A program made the translations under genes and the position numbers. The notes beneath the pieces are model-generated. The model saw only the letters and a list, made by a program, of their open reading frames with translations, was not told where the DNA came from and made no database searches. Source: Karstenula rhodostoma CBS 690.94 (Eukaryota > Ascomycota > Dothideomycetes > Pleosporales > Didymosphaeriaceae). Taken from it: a stretch of DNA of 64,000 bases. Positions within the stretch are counted from its first letter, which is position 1. Every line of letters begins with the position of its first letter. The DNA lies in NCBI GenBank assembly GCA_010093485.1, contig MU001501.1, forward strand, positions 947,052 through 1,011,051. Reading direction: 5' to 3'. Below, one piece after another: positions 20,044 through 30,837 of this stretch.

Positions 20044-21550
20044 ATGGCCCCCACACGCACTATGACGGGAGACACCGTTCTCAACGATATTGAGAAGGGT
20101 CCACAATCTCCCACCGATACCGAGCATACCCTTGGGGGCGATGTTATCATAGAAATCGGCGCAGATGATGGTGCCTCTACGATCCGTTCTTCGTCAGACT
20201 CTAGTTCGCGCCCGTCGGGATATGACGCGCCTGCACAGCCTCCTCGTATGTATCACACCTCTCCGGGCCTCAACACCTCGGCCAGCTCGGACAAGCTTGC
20301 AGCAACCGTCCCAAAAGCGTCCGAGTTTTGCATGAGACCACTGTGGTCCTTCCATGAAACAAATGAACACCCGCTAAGACACTTCCAGAGAACGAAAAAA
20401 GAAGACCAACTTTCTTACGACGCGTGACCGGCTCCTTCAAATCCGAACCAGAACCAGTCGGTGTAACCGAAATAAAAACACGCCAACGTAAGCTTCTCCT
20501 CGTTGCTCGACACATTTCATTGCCTAATTCTCCCAGTGGACAATACGCCCAATGGCTTCCCTAGACTCGCAGCGTTCCAAGCCTCCGAGTCCAACTTCTC
20601 GCTCTATCGTTCCTTCACCTACCTCCATGCCCGCGTCCTGCTCGACTTGCAAGACGAAATCACCACGCTAGAAAAAGAGCTCGATGACATCGACTGGGAT
20701 GATTTCGACGACTGCCCCGACCGGCTGCGCTCACGTGAGATCGATGTCACAAAAGCCCAAAACGAAGGCGACACGCGCAATCGAAGAGTGATTCTCCGCG
20801 AGATCAAAATGAAACTGATGGAGTACGATGAAGTCCTGATGAAAGCCCGAACCCTGGACAGCTTCCAAAAACCCAGCGACCGCAACTACCGCAGCGTGCG
20901 CCGCTTCCACCACAACCACAAGCCGCTCATGGACGCCGAGACGGAATCGATTCGCAGCAAGGAAGACACCGTCTCGCTGCGAAACAGCGGCCGTGAGGGC
21001 GGCAGCTTCGATAGTAGTGTCGAGAAGACCATCTTCAAAATCGACGAATGGATCGTACGCATGCTGTGTATGTTTGGCGTCCAAAACGTCCACTCGCCGC
21101 TCGGGGTACGTCCGCAATGTCCAGCCACATGTGAAAGCTACTAACGTACAAAAGCAATACTTCCAGTCCCCAGAACTCCGCGCCAAAACAACCAACAAGT
21201 ACATCACCCTCTACAGCTCAACGCGCATCGACAAGCTCGCCAACATCCTCATCACCCTCGTCATCTTCGCGCTGCTCGTAGTCCCCGTCGTCGCCATGTA
21301 TCTGCTTACGTCGACGAACGTGCACACCGGAAACGGATCAGGGCCCTCGGATGCCTCTGTTCCCTCCTTGGACGCTAACACGCGGGATACGCTTAATGCT
21401 GTTGGGTTATTGATAGTCTTCACGTTGTTGTTTAGCGCGGCCATGTCGTTGTTGACAAAAGCCGCGAGACACGAGCTGTTCGCTGCGAGTGCGGCCTACT
21501 GCGCGATTCTGGTCGTTTTCATCGGCAACTTCACTGGGCCGGGTAATTGA
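20044..21550 (+). CDS. DUF6594-type membrane protein
   Basis: Four exons: 20044-20245, 20389-20487, 20537-21105 and 21155-21550, 421 aa. The second exon was placed because a GTATGT donor at 20246, a CTAAG...CCAG acceptor at 20388 and a GTAAGC donor at 20488 join TGSFKSEPEPVGVTEIKTRQ to LDNTPNGFPRLAAFQAS in frame. The domain begins FPRLAAF, then LHARVLLDLQDEITTLEKEL, a charged helical region as in DUF6594. Three C-terminal membrane helices follow: LANILITLVIFALLVVPVVA, VGLLIVFTLLFSAAMSLL and AAYCAILVVFIGNF. This family is expanded in moulds and biochemically uncharacterised. The N-terminal ~110 residues are Ser/Asp-rich and disordered. Confidence 0.85.
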
Positions 21551-21747
21551 GTGATGTAGTAACGAAGTAATAAATCATGCTTTATACTCGCGCCTCTGTA
21601 TATCAATGGTACGCGATGCTCTCAGGATCGCTGGAAGGACGCATAGATCTGAAGCATCGACCATGTATGTCGAGTGCGCAAGATATCAACCACAAACCAT
21701 CCAAATGTTGCCAAAGAAACGATTTTGCCCAGCACCCTACCACCCGC

Positions 21748-23153
21748 CTACCCCCTCCCATCCGACGTCCCAAAATACTTCTTACACACATCGTTCCCCC
21801 GCGTGCCATCCAGCCCCGCCGCACTCCCCGGAATCCACCCCTGCGCAACCGCCCGCTGATAGCTCCACCTGGGATTATTCAACTCATCGCCGACCTTCCA
21901 CGTCCAGAAGATCCACCCATTCGTCTGCTCATACAGCCGCTGCTGCGCATTCCACCACTGCGCATAAAACGCCTGGTTCTGGCTCGCGGCCCACGCAAAC
22001 TCGCCGTTCCCCTCGACCGCCCCGTCCACCGTAAGACTGAACTCCTGCACGACTTTGGGCGTGTCGCCGTCCGAGAGCCGGTTGTCCGTGTAGCACGTGT
22101 ACCACATGTAGTCGGCCTGCCTGACGTCCTGGGGTCTGCCAGGGTGGCTGCTGGCCTCTACGGCGCCGCCGACGTAGTTGTGGTCGTCGAAGAGGACGGC
22201 GGCGTCGGATGGGAGGTGTGACTTGGGGTCGCCCGAGCCCCAGAGATTGTCCATGAACTGCACGTGGAGTCGTTCGCCGGCGGGGACGTTGAGCGCGGCT
22301 TCGGCGTCGCGCACGGCTTTTAGCGCTTGCGGGTAGTAGACTTGCGTGAAGGTGTTGACTTCCTCGGGGGGCATGCCTTCGCGGGAGGACTGCGGCTCGT
22401 TGACGACTTCGATGATGCCGACCGTCTGCTTGTACGAGGGCGTGTTGTGGATTCGCTGCGTCATCCAGGAGAGCCATCGGCTGGCCCGGTCGTAGTTGCG
22501 CTGCGTGAAAAAGCCGGGGAGCCATGCGGGTGGGAGACACTGGACGATATTAGCACCATGGTGTGGTTTGTAATGAAGTCAGGAAGGCTCACCTGTCCAG
22601 TGAAAGCATCGTTCGTCTTCTGCGCGCCTGGAGCAGCGTGTAGATCCATAACGACAAACATGCCCAGATCCGCAGCCTTCTGGATCACCGCATCGAGATA
22701 CTGAAGGTCCATGGTTGGAAAATGCTCGCTACTATCGACGAGCGCCCTCAGACTCCAGTACCCGATTGGGATCCTAACAGTATTCAATCCCGCGTCGTGA
22801 ATCTTCTGTATATCTGCAGGCGTGATCCATCCCGCGTAGTGCTTGTTGAATCCAGCATCAGCCGCCGACTGCCCTATCGCGCTCACGCAGTCGAACTCGG
22901 AGCATTTCCCTCCGTTGTTGCAATCGGAACAATCCGGACATCCAATGACTTGCGTCCATTCCTTCTTCATCAGCCACGGCTCCGAGACGAGCCAGCCGCC
23001 GAGATTAACACCACGGATCTTACTCGGCAGCGCAGCAACCCGTTTGGCGTGCGCGTTGTAGGTGCGGTTGAAGGCCGCGAGGTCGCGGTCCTGAGGCAGC
23101 CATGCATGAACACTGGCGGCCAGCAAAACGAGGAGGAAAGTCGACCGCTTCAT
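21748..23153 (-). CDS. Secreted GH5 glucanase (exo-beta-1,3-glucanase-like)
   Basis: Two exons, 23153-22593 and 22539-21748, 450 aa, with a 53-nt GTGAGC...CAG intron. The ATG at 23153 opens a signal peptide (MKRSTFLLVLLAASVHAW). GH5 signatures follow: IRGVNLGGWLVSEPW near the N-terminus, GLNTVRIPIGYW, MDLHAAPGAQ, the acid/base Glu235 in VVNEPQ and a candidate nucleophile Glu353 in VVQEFSL. GWIFWTWK and a Trp-rich end complete the barrel. A Cys cluster (CPDCSDCNNGGKC, then C) near residues 75-95 is characteristic of secreted glucanases of this type. Probable substrate is beta-1,3- or beta-1,6-glucan of the fungal or host wall; the exact specificity is not readable. Confidence 0.9.
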
Positions 23154-23220
23154 CTTCAGAACAAACAAACAAACAAAGCCACCGATTCTGGATATCCGTG
23201 GTCTCTGGAGCCAAGCAGAG

Positions 23221-23229
23221 CCTTATATA
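23221..23229 (-). promoter_or_regulatory. TATA box of the GH5 glucanase
   Basis: TATATAAGG on the minus strand, 68-76 nt upstream of the GH5 start codon. This is a close match to the canonical TATA sequence at a position compatible with a short leader. Confidence 0.5.
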
Positions 23230-23465
23230 CACTCCCTTGCTCGCCTCTGTCTCAGCCTTCCTCTACACATGCATCCCCATTCAGCCGCACCGAAAAGAAA
23301 CCACGGCGAATGATCAACAGCAACATCATGCACCTGCCGCCATCCAAGTCACGTGTGGTGGTGAATACGAAGATGACCTTCCGAAAACGGCCGTCTGTCT
23401 AGCCCCTGGTCGCTGACGGGATAGGCCAGATGCTGAGTACCTGCCCATGACCCCGGGAAACAGTG

Positions 23466-23720
23466 TACTGTGGTTGCAGCCATATGTTTTCCCAGTGGGT
23501 CCGCCGGAGAGGGTGTTTTTGGCGATTTCTTAGCGGTAAAAGTCTTAATTTGTCATCTGTAAAATATATAAATATGCCAAGGTACTTCTATTAATAGCGA
23601 TTAGCTGCTAAATCTAGGTACTTTATTATATTAATTAATACTTTGTATGGTTCTAGAGGTTTCTGTACGGGGTGGGGACTCCGGGACCCACTGGGAAAAC
23701 ATATGGCTGCAACCACAGTA
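23466..23720. mobile_element. MITE with 35-bp perfect terminal inverted repeats and TA flanks
   Basis: The termini 23468-23502 and 23684-23718 are perfect inverted complements of 35 nt, beginning CTGTGGTTGCAGCCATATG. Similarity continues inward with a 2-nt indel. The element is 251 bp and flanked on both sides by TA (23466-23467, 23719-23720), as expected for Tc1/mariner-type insertion. The interior is AT-rich, with runs such as ATTATATTAATTAATAC, and has no coding capacity, so this is a non-autonomous miniature element. It lies between the GH5 and PEBP promoter/3' regions and disrupts no gene visible here. Confidence 0.85.
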
Positions 23721-24834
23721 GACTACCTAAGCGTGCTCTCGCGCTAGCTGACGCCAGCCCGCACGCCCCAGTCTTACACTCGACGATCCGTAGGTCGTAG
23801 GCTTCTGCTGTTTGGTGGGTCTCGCGATGGTAGCTGCTGAGCTGATGCCATCCCGACGGGCGCATCAGCGCGACAACCTATTGCTGATGGGAAGGACGTT
23901 CTCTTCGCAGTTATGGAAGACGCGCGAAGTGGATTGCAATCCAGCATGGAGAAGTGCACGTGGAGAGACGGCCATACGGAAAGGTGTGGGGTAAGCTCGT
24001 AACGGAAGGTGGTAACATGCAGTACCGTGGGATCGCCATGGTCTCGATATTCTCGTGTGTAGGAGTGCTTTGCAGCGAGGTAGAAACAGCTCGTGACTAC
24101 GACGAGGCTGCAAGGGAATGGGTGACATGAGTGTCGGTGGAGGTTGGCAGGTTTCGAAAGAAGACGGGCCACTGGTTGGAAGTGTATTGACGTATGCTAG
24201 TAGGCTTGGAGTGGTCCAAGGTACGCACACGCCATTCTGATCTTCAAGGCTAAACTAGGATAACGTTGTAAAGATCTGCGGGAATAACGATATCCTTGCC
24301 GTCCGTCCATCTATCCATGAAGGCAACCCGAGCTGGGGATGTGCATCTCCAATTCTTGGTCGTTGGTCACGTGTAATGGGCTATATCAGCAACCGTGTGA
24401 GGGACCCCACCATTGCCTTCGAGTGCACCGTCCGTACGCTAAGTAGTCTATTCCGCAGTCTGCGGCACCGGTCAGCATAGCCTCACCCCGTCGTGCAACG
24501 AATACCTCTCTTCTAAACCCTGGGAACAAACCGTTCCCAGTCTCCCATTATATCCGCTATGTTGAGTAGTCGTATACCGAGGACGCCAAGGGACGCCCAA
24601 GAAGCAGTACCTGCCGTGACCTTGAACCTCTCGTATACCACCATCGTTTGTAGTAGTCGCTGCACACACTGGTACATGCACTTAGACTCTCGGATCCATG
24701 ATTACAACGCTCCCTCACGCAGATGGCCGACAGCTCAAGAAAAAGGTATCGTTCCCATTTTAATTACCCATGATATCATGTCTTTCCAAGTCTAATGCAA
24801 TGCTCCTCCGCGCGTCCTCTTTCTCATTCCGTCC
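23721..24834. other. Intergenic region, no supported gene
   Basis: About 1.1 kb between the MITE and the 3' end of the PEBP-like gene. ORFs up to ~130 codons exist on the minus strand (23774-24172) but have no recognisable features and no supporting splice sites. Confidence 0.4.
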
Positions 24835-25605
24835 TTACAACAAGACAGCCATCAGCCCCGCCACAAGGGCAGCACCCATCCACGCCCGCGGCTCGACGGC
24901 ACCCGCCATGCCCGTGTAATCCGTCGACGTCGAAGTCGGCGCCGAACTCGCAGTCGACGTCGCGCTCGAGCTCGCAGTCGCATTCAACGTCTCGTTGCCC
25001 GTGTTCTGCACGCGGATCCAGTCCGCCGCCAGCGCGTTCCCAAGGCCTGTCGCGTTGACGAAGGCCGCGGTGTCCCAGCCGACCCGCGATTGCAACAGGC
25101 TCTTGAAGCGCGCGGGGACGGTGAAGTTCTCGGGCTGGGCGAAGAGGAGGAGGGTGTACTTGTGCGGGATGTCGTGGAGCGGGGGGCTTGGGCGGCGGTA
25201 GGGCGCAAGGTCTTTGGAGGGGTCCTCGAGCTTGAGGGTCTGGGTGTCGGTGGACGGCATGGTGACGTTTGCGGTCAACCAGTGGAGGAGCTGGACGCGC
25301 GTGTTGTTGCGGGGCACGTCGAGGTCGACGAGCATGAGGACGGCATGGCCGCCCTGGGTCCAGACGGGGGCGCTGATCTGCGAGGGAGCCTCTGCGGTGT
25401 CTGGATGTGATGATTAGCATGGTGCTTGCGAGCGGGGACATGGCAGCGTGGGCGTACCTGCGAGCGACAGCAGCTCGCCCGTCGGGCTGACGTTGTTGTT
25501 GGCCCAGGTGACATTCAGGTCCGGCGAGCCCTTGACGGGAAAGCCAGGCGCAACCGTCGCACTCGCGACGCCGGCGAGGGCGGCACCGAAAACCCAATTG
25601 ACCAT
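24835..25605 (-). CDS. Secreted PEBP-like protein, probably GPI-anchored
   Basis: Two exons, 25605-25458 and 25400-24835, 237 aa, with a 57-nt GTACGC...CCAG intron containing a GCTAATC branch point. The signal peptide is MVNWVFGAALAGVASATVA. The phosphatidylethanolamine-binding fold is indicated by LNVTWANNN, then LLSLADTAEAPSQIS, VLMLVDLDVP, LLHWLTANV and YTLLLFAQPENF, in family order. A Ser/Thr/Ala-rich linker (NATASSSATSTASSAP) is followed by a C-terminal hydrophobic segment (MGAALVAGLMAVLL), the pattern of GPI attachment. Several N-glycosylation sequons are present. Secreted fungal PEBP proteins are of unclear function; a wall-surface location is inferred. Confidence 0.85.
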
Positions 25606-25774
25606 GTTTACAGACGCGTAGGCGGTGGGAGGTGAAAAGCGATATCGATAACGGCTGAAGGATGGACTGCAACGGCCAACACAGAGATTGAGGGATTGAG
25701 TGGCAGCGAGCTCGGCGACATGTGAGTGGATTTGGATTTGGATTTAAATTTAGGGGCGTTGCCTCAGGCAGCCG

Positions 25775-25844
25775 GACCCGTGACCCGTGACCCGTGACCC
25801 GTGACCCGTGACCCGTGACCCGCGACCCGTGACCCGTGACCCGT
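25775..25844. repeat. Ten tandem copies of GACCCGT
   Basis: A 7-bp unit is repeated ten times without interruption; one copy (25817-25823) differs at its last base. It lies 170-240 bp upstream of the PEBP gene start and outside any supported coding sequence. Confidence 0.95.
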
Positions 25845-26356
25845 CAGGCCATTTGACAATTGATTGCCCCACCGCCGCTCCAACCACGTGGGGGCCTCGC
25901 ATCCTCGCCGCGTACGAGAGACGCTGCCCGTGCCGCACCGATCCGCTCCTCGGGCCTTGAACATCGTGCGAGAAATGGCTTCCTCCTGGGGGCGACGAGT
26001 CGCGCGCCCTCCCCCTCCCCCGGTTGCCCTGGAGTTGGTTGGAGGGGACCCGGATGCCGGCCTCGCCTGTTCGTTCCGTTCGTGCCTGGTTCGCCTCGGG
26101 TACCTGCAGGCCACTCGTCTAGGCCCTCCGCCAGCGCCACATCAACATCACAGAACGGCATCGTTGTTGGAGAGGCTTGCTGAACGCTCGAGGACTCGCC
26201 CACCGCGAACATCCGTAGCACATGGGTATTGAGAAGAAGCGAATCCGCGCCTACGGTTTCCAGCAAAACGCCAAAGTCTAACCTGCATAACGCTTCACGC
26301 AAAGAAATCGCCGCGATGCGGCTCGTGGGTCGTGTGCCCTCTGCTTTTGCTCCTCC
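25845..26356. other. Intergenic region
   Basis: GC-rich spacer between the 7-bp repeat and the 3' end of the Ser-rich gene. Overlapping ORFs on both strands reflect base composition; none is supported as a gene. Confidence 0.4.
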
Positions 26357-27190
26357 CTAGGTCGTGCTCCCATCGCGGCTGCCGACATACTGGTAGGCCA
26401 GCTCCACGGTGCCCAGCTCCCTCTCGTTGGCGAGCTCCTTCGGTCTCCTCTTGACCAGCTCCGTCTCATCGAACAGCGTCTCGCGGTCCGAATCCACCCG
26501 GTCAATCGGCGAGAAGGACTCTGGCACCACCGAGACCCGGTTCGCTGCTCGGCTGGTGCTTCGCTCCTCCACGCGCGACGTCGCTCGGCTGCTGCTCCGC
26601 TCGAACTGGCCGTTCAACGATGGGCTGGAAGGCGACGAGGATAGTATCGATCCTCTTCGGGAGATGGACAGACGTAGCCGTGATGTCCGCTTCCGCTTGT
26701 CACCACCGTTCCCGGCGACTATTGTGGTGGTGACTACGTTCATAGGCAGCCCTGTTCGACTCTCATCGTGGAGCGCGTCCGTGACGAAATCCGACGGCGC
26801 TGTATTCCGCCGCGATATTGGTTTCGGTTTCCTCAGCGTGCTGGGCGGTGATGTACTGGATGTGTTTGAAGAATTCCGTGACCGGTTCCTGGGGTCTGCT
26901 GGCGAGTGTATGAAGGTTTCGGTAGTGGGTGTGAAGAGAGCGGTCGGGACCGGAGGCGGCGAAGCAGGAATCGGAGGGAGCGATTCCACCGCAGGTTTGG
27001 AGTAATGGGAGGGAGCTGCCGACGAGGCATTGGAGGGTAACCGTGACAACGGTGCTGCGGGACTGGAAGTGCGCAAGCTGGTCGACGAGCTCGTCCGCCA
27101 TTTGTCTTTCCACCTCTTCAGTGTTTTCCTGATGCTTGGACCGTCGGCCGAGCAGCCCGCAGGCGGCGACTGTGTGCTTGTTTGTGGCAT
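26357..27190 (-). CDS. Ser/Arg-rich disordered hypothetical protein
   Basis: Single exon, 277 aa from the ATG at 27190; the frame is open a little further upstream but without an ATG. The start reads MPQTSTQSPPAGCSADGPS, followed by a basic helix (IRKTLKRWKDKWR), then long Ser/Pro-rich stretches, a basic block (DKRKRTSRLRLSISRRGS) typical of kinase-target or nuclear segments, and an acidic end containing FDETELVKRRPKELANE. No membrane segment or signal peptide. No domain recognised; it resembles the disordered regulatory proteins common in moulds. Confidence 0.6.
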   Translation of the reverse strand: MPQTSTQSPPAGCSADGPSIRKTLKRWKDKWRTSSSTSLRTSSPAAPLSRLPSNASSAAPSHYSKPAVESLPPIPASPPPVPTALFTPTTETFIHSPADPRNRSRNSSNTSSTSPPSTLRKPKPISRRNTAPSDFVTDALHDESRTGLPMNVVTTTIVAGNGGDKRKRTSRLRLSISRRGSILSSSPSSPSLNGQFERSSSRATSRVEERSTSRAANRVSVVPESFSPIDRVDSDRETLFDETELVKRRPKELANERELGTVELAYQYVGSRDGSTT

Positions 27191-27991
27191 GGTGGACCCC
27201 TGACAAAACACGCACACGCGAGAATGAATCGACGTTTGAAAGACCGTGACGGTACCCTACGCGCGATCGTCTACGCGATGGAACAAGAGTCAATTCCACG
27301 TGGGACGGGCAGCGCAACGGCACCGCGCCCTCTTATCACCACGACCCGTCCCAAGCACAGCGGGCCCGCCGTGTTGGACTAGCTTTCGGGGAAGCTGGAA
27401 ACGGTTCATGGAGCGTCGGTTATGCAGGGGTCCAGCGTGATGGTGGACTCGGCTAGCCCTTCTGGAAGGATTTGGGCCGTGGGGAGCGAACGTGCACGCG
27501 TCTGACTGGGTCCGAAATTATTGGCAAACACGGTGCACGGAAGCTCGCAGCAGCACGGCTGGGCGCGCCTAATTAGCGCTCGTAATTGCTGTGGATTCAG
27601 GCTCCCAGGCTCGGATGCTCAAGGTAACCACCGCGCCGTGCCGCTGCCAGCATGGCCTTCGACCGTGGGCGGAGGATGCATCATGGAAGACGTGACGCCA
27701 TGTACATGTGCATGCAAACAACGTCTTGGCGCGTGCGAAGGGGCCGCTTGTGCTACGACCAAACAATTCTTGATAGGGTGGATTTGTACATCTTCTATCC
27801 TCACACCGGACTCCGTTCACCACACTCCGGCATCCCGACCTCCGCACACATGCCTGTCTTCTGTACGTGCGATTGTACGACCGAGTCCGCCATCTCGCAC
27901 TGCTTCTCGCTTAGCCTGCGGGCGTCATGGTTATCCAAACCTCATTGCCTCCCTACTTTGCCGTCCAGGCGGATATCGCGCCACCGTGTTT
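27191..27991. other. Intergenic region, no supported gene
   Basis: 800 bp between the Ser-rich gene start and the 3' end of the mitochondrial carrier. Overlapping ORFs of up to ~180 codons are present, but none has domain features. Confidence 0.4.
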
Positions 27992-29120
27992 CTAGTTGAG
28001 GAATCGCATGGTAAGTTCCACCCTGCCGTGTGTCAGTCGTTGCCAACGTCATGGCCCATAATACTTACGTAGCGAACGTTCCTGCGCTAACAGGCATGGC
28101 CCTCAGCAGCGTAGGACCAATGCCTCTCCAGAAACCTCCAAGACCTTCTGCCTTGAACGTCTGAGCGAAGCAGTCGCGCATGCTCTTATACTTTTGGGTT
28201 TCGCCAAATCCATCGGTTTGCATCTTGCTCTTGACAACGTCGAACGGGTAACTCCAAAGCCACAGTGCCTCGCCTGCCAGGCCGCCATAAAGAGCCACTT
28301 TGGCGGTGCTAATTTCGTTTCGTTTAATCTTGTTGCGCTCCGCATCCTTGTTCATCATGAACTCGAAAGCCGCAAACCAAGCGCCATATGCATTGGCTTC
28401 ACGCAAGAATGTCACTGCAGTTCCACGGTAGACACCTCGGATGCCCTCGTGGGCTGTGAGTTTCTTGATGCAGTCGATGGGGCCATGGTAAAGACGAGCC
28501 GCGCCGTGGGGCTGCGTCTGCAGACGGATACGGATGTGCTCGATGGGGCTCGACAGCACTGTGTTTGTGATTCCTGCAAAGGCACCGGCTGCGTAGTACT
28601 GAGAGTAGCTGAGGTCGCCAGAGCCCGTCTTTTCGAGATTCCGCGCCTCGAACGCGCGACGAGCGTAGTGGAATCCACCAAACTGCACTGACACGCAGGC
28701 TCCAATGCCAATCAACGGCGTCAACGTGCCCTTGTAAAAGGCGAGCGCTCCCTCGTTCTTGTAGATCTTGGTAGCAGCATCCAGCGCGCCTGAATACTGC
28801 GACGTCGTCTGTAATCTGACCTTGACTATATCAAACGGTTGTCCTGATCCGAGTCAGTACTGCGGGTGCCGATATCGGAGTCGACTTTCCATCGACGGTA
28901 AGTAACGGCTTTTGGTCCATACATTTTGGTGCGCGTGGTGGAGTTGGGGAGATGTTGAACCTCCGGCAAATCTTGTTCTGAAGATTGAATCAAGTCATGG
29001 AGACTCCCATTACGTACCAATAAGCACCTGTGCAACACCACCGACCGCGCCCGCAAAGAGGTCCTTCAGCGTCCTCTGAAGCCCCTGGTCCGGGGCCTCC
29101 AACTCTGCCTCTATTCCCAT
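27992..29120 (-). CDS. Mitochondrial carrier, YMC1/YMC2 type
   Basis: Three exons, 29120-29018, 28843-28069 and 28022-27992, 302 aa; the introns are 174 and 46 nt. The last exon is only 31 nt and encodes the terminal VELTMRFLN. Three carrier repeats carry the PX[DE]XX[KR] signature: GQPFDIVKVRLQT, SSPIEHIRIRLQT and SYPFDVVKSKMQT. The segment FYKGTLTPLIGIGACVSVQFG closely follows yeast Ymc1/Ymc2 rather than the ornithine or carnitine carriers. It would reside in the mitochondrial inner membrane; transported substrate is uncertain (amino or organic acid by family). The first intron is longer than most here. The start MGIEAELEAPDQG precedes a typical FAGAVGGVAQ first helix. Confidence 0.9.
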
Positions 29121-29850
29121 GGTTTGACTGTTTATACAATTGTCGTTCAACTGTCCTAGTCCTCCCGACTCTTATCAGCGCACGGCCTCCAGCGGGGCAC
29201 GGCAAACACAATGGCGCTCTGACAGGCTCGTTGGGGGAGCTGCGTGGTGGTAAAGAACAATGTTGTTGCAATCAATCGAGGGATGCGAACGGCAATTGAA
29301 GGTTATGAAAGCCGAACTCGGCCACTTGGATTGGTCCCCGACGGCGAGTTGATTTCTTTGGTTGCGTGCTCGTGCCAAGGCGCTAGGCCTCATATCGCAT
29401 CGACGTGTGCATATCGTGTTCCATGTCGACTTCGGCAAGGAGATTGCATTCGTGCGCAAGTGTCAAGTCATGGCCATTACAGCTTTAGGTTGGTATCAAT
29501 GTAAATATCAATTTGAAGTAGAATATTAGTGTGGGGTAGTAGGTACCGAGCATATACAAGAAATCAAAAAGCCGCGCCACAGCCACCACGGTAACAACGC
29601 AATCGCCCCACCCGCGCGGGATATCTATAGACATGCCAGGACGTCTATCGCCGGGTTCCTCCTGGTGTCCCAAGCTGGCATCCAAACCGGGTATCTCCAA
29701 CCATATCCAAGACAGCACACTGTCTTCAAATTGGTGCCCCTCCGCAATCATAATGGTTTTGGTTCCATCTCAGCATGCCCATCGTTCCGTAATCTTACAG
29801 ACTCGTGTGAGTTAGTCTCCAAACATCGATCCAGTCTTTCCTGTGCAATA
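29121..29850. other. Intergenic region
   Basis: 730 bp between the carrier start and the Ras 3' end, both on the minus strand. It contains the carrier promoter and Ras 3' UTR. No supported ORF. Confidence 0.4.
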
Positions 29851-30837
29851 CTACCAACACCGCAGCTTCTTCCAGAAGCTCTCTTTCGGCTCGTTTCCCT
29901 CGTTTGGCGATGATGGCGAGCCATCCTTTTCGTTGAAAGGTGGCAGGGCTGCGGTTCCCTCGGTATGCATAGCAGTGATGCCCCCAGAGGCTGCCAGTCG
30001 GCGTGCTTCGACAACGCGGCGGACGAGTACTGTCCCGTCAGTTACTGGACACGCCTAGTTTCAGTAACACTTACGCGCAAAAGTCTCCTCGATGTTCACC
30101 ATCTCTCTTGCGCTCGTCTCCATGAAGCCACAGCGCCTCTTGCGTGCCCACTCGAGCCCTTCGGCGGCCTTGATCACCCGCCCAGACGACAGATCGCACT
30201 TGTTGCCCGCAACAAGCTTCACTGGCGGCACCTTGCCCTGGTCTATCCTGTTCTCCTCCTCCATGTCGATCATCTCGACAAAGTATTCGAGGCCGTCGAG
30301 GCTGTGTTGGTTGGTGATGTCGTAGACGAGGAGGAAGGCATCGGACCGCAGGTTCGAGGCTGCCCAGAGCGAGCGATATTCCTCCTGCCCCGCCGTGTCG
30401 GTGAGCATGAGAAAGTAGGACTGGCCATCGACGGAGCGCGTCACCGAGTATGAATCTTCTGCGAGGGGGTCAGCGGGGTTGCGCTTCGTGCATGCGCGGC
30501 CGCTCTCGGCGCAACCGGGCGCATGGCGCACTCTCTTCGCCGGGACTATGCGCGCGGTGCGGCAAACGTACCTATGGTCGGATCGTAGCTATTGCGCGCT
30601 TCGTCAGCCCAGCGTGTCTGGAATGCTGCGACTCAAGCGCACATGTCGACTTACTCATGCGTCCATTCGCTCCTTACTAGCCGCAGCGTGATTGAACTTT
30701 TTCCTGTCTCGGCATCAGCGTCCAGCTCGTCGGCACATGCGCATTCCCCCCTTGGTGTTCCTGCTCTTGGCTGGGAAAGACATACCGCAGCCGCCGTCCC
30801 CGCACACCGTGATGGTGATCCTGTTGTCGGGGTCCAT
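29851..30837 (-). CDS. Ras-subfamily small GTPase with a 17-nt microexon
   Basis: Five exons: 30837-30786, 30703-30655, 30588-30572 (17 nt), 30458-30075 and 30029-29851, 226 aa. Together they give the G1 loop GDGGCGKSS, the effector loop YDPTIEDSYS (partly encoded by the microexon), G3 DTAGQEE with the catalytic Gln, G4 NKCD and G5 ETSA. Every junction keeps frame and uses GTATGT, GTAAGT or GTACGT donors. A Pro/Ser/Glu-rich hypervariable region ends KKLRCW. There is a single cysteine one residue before the end and no CaaX box, so membrane attachment would differ from classical Ras. A further 3' exon starting from the GTAGTA overlapping the stop would give another C-terminus and cannot be excluded. 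Confidence 0.9.

Noticed and set aside
21929..22540. 203-codon ORF in a second minus-strand frame over the GH5 gene
   Set aside because: Arg/Pro-rich shadow of the GC-rich GH5 coding frame.
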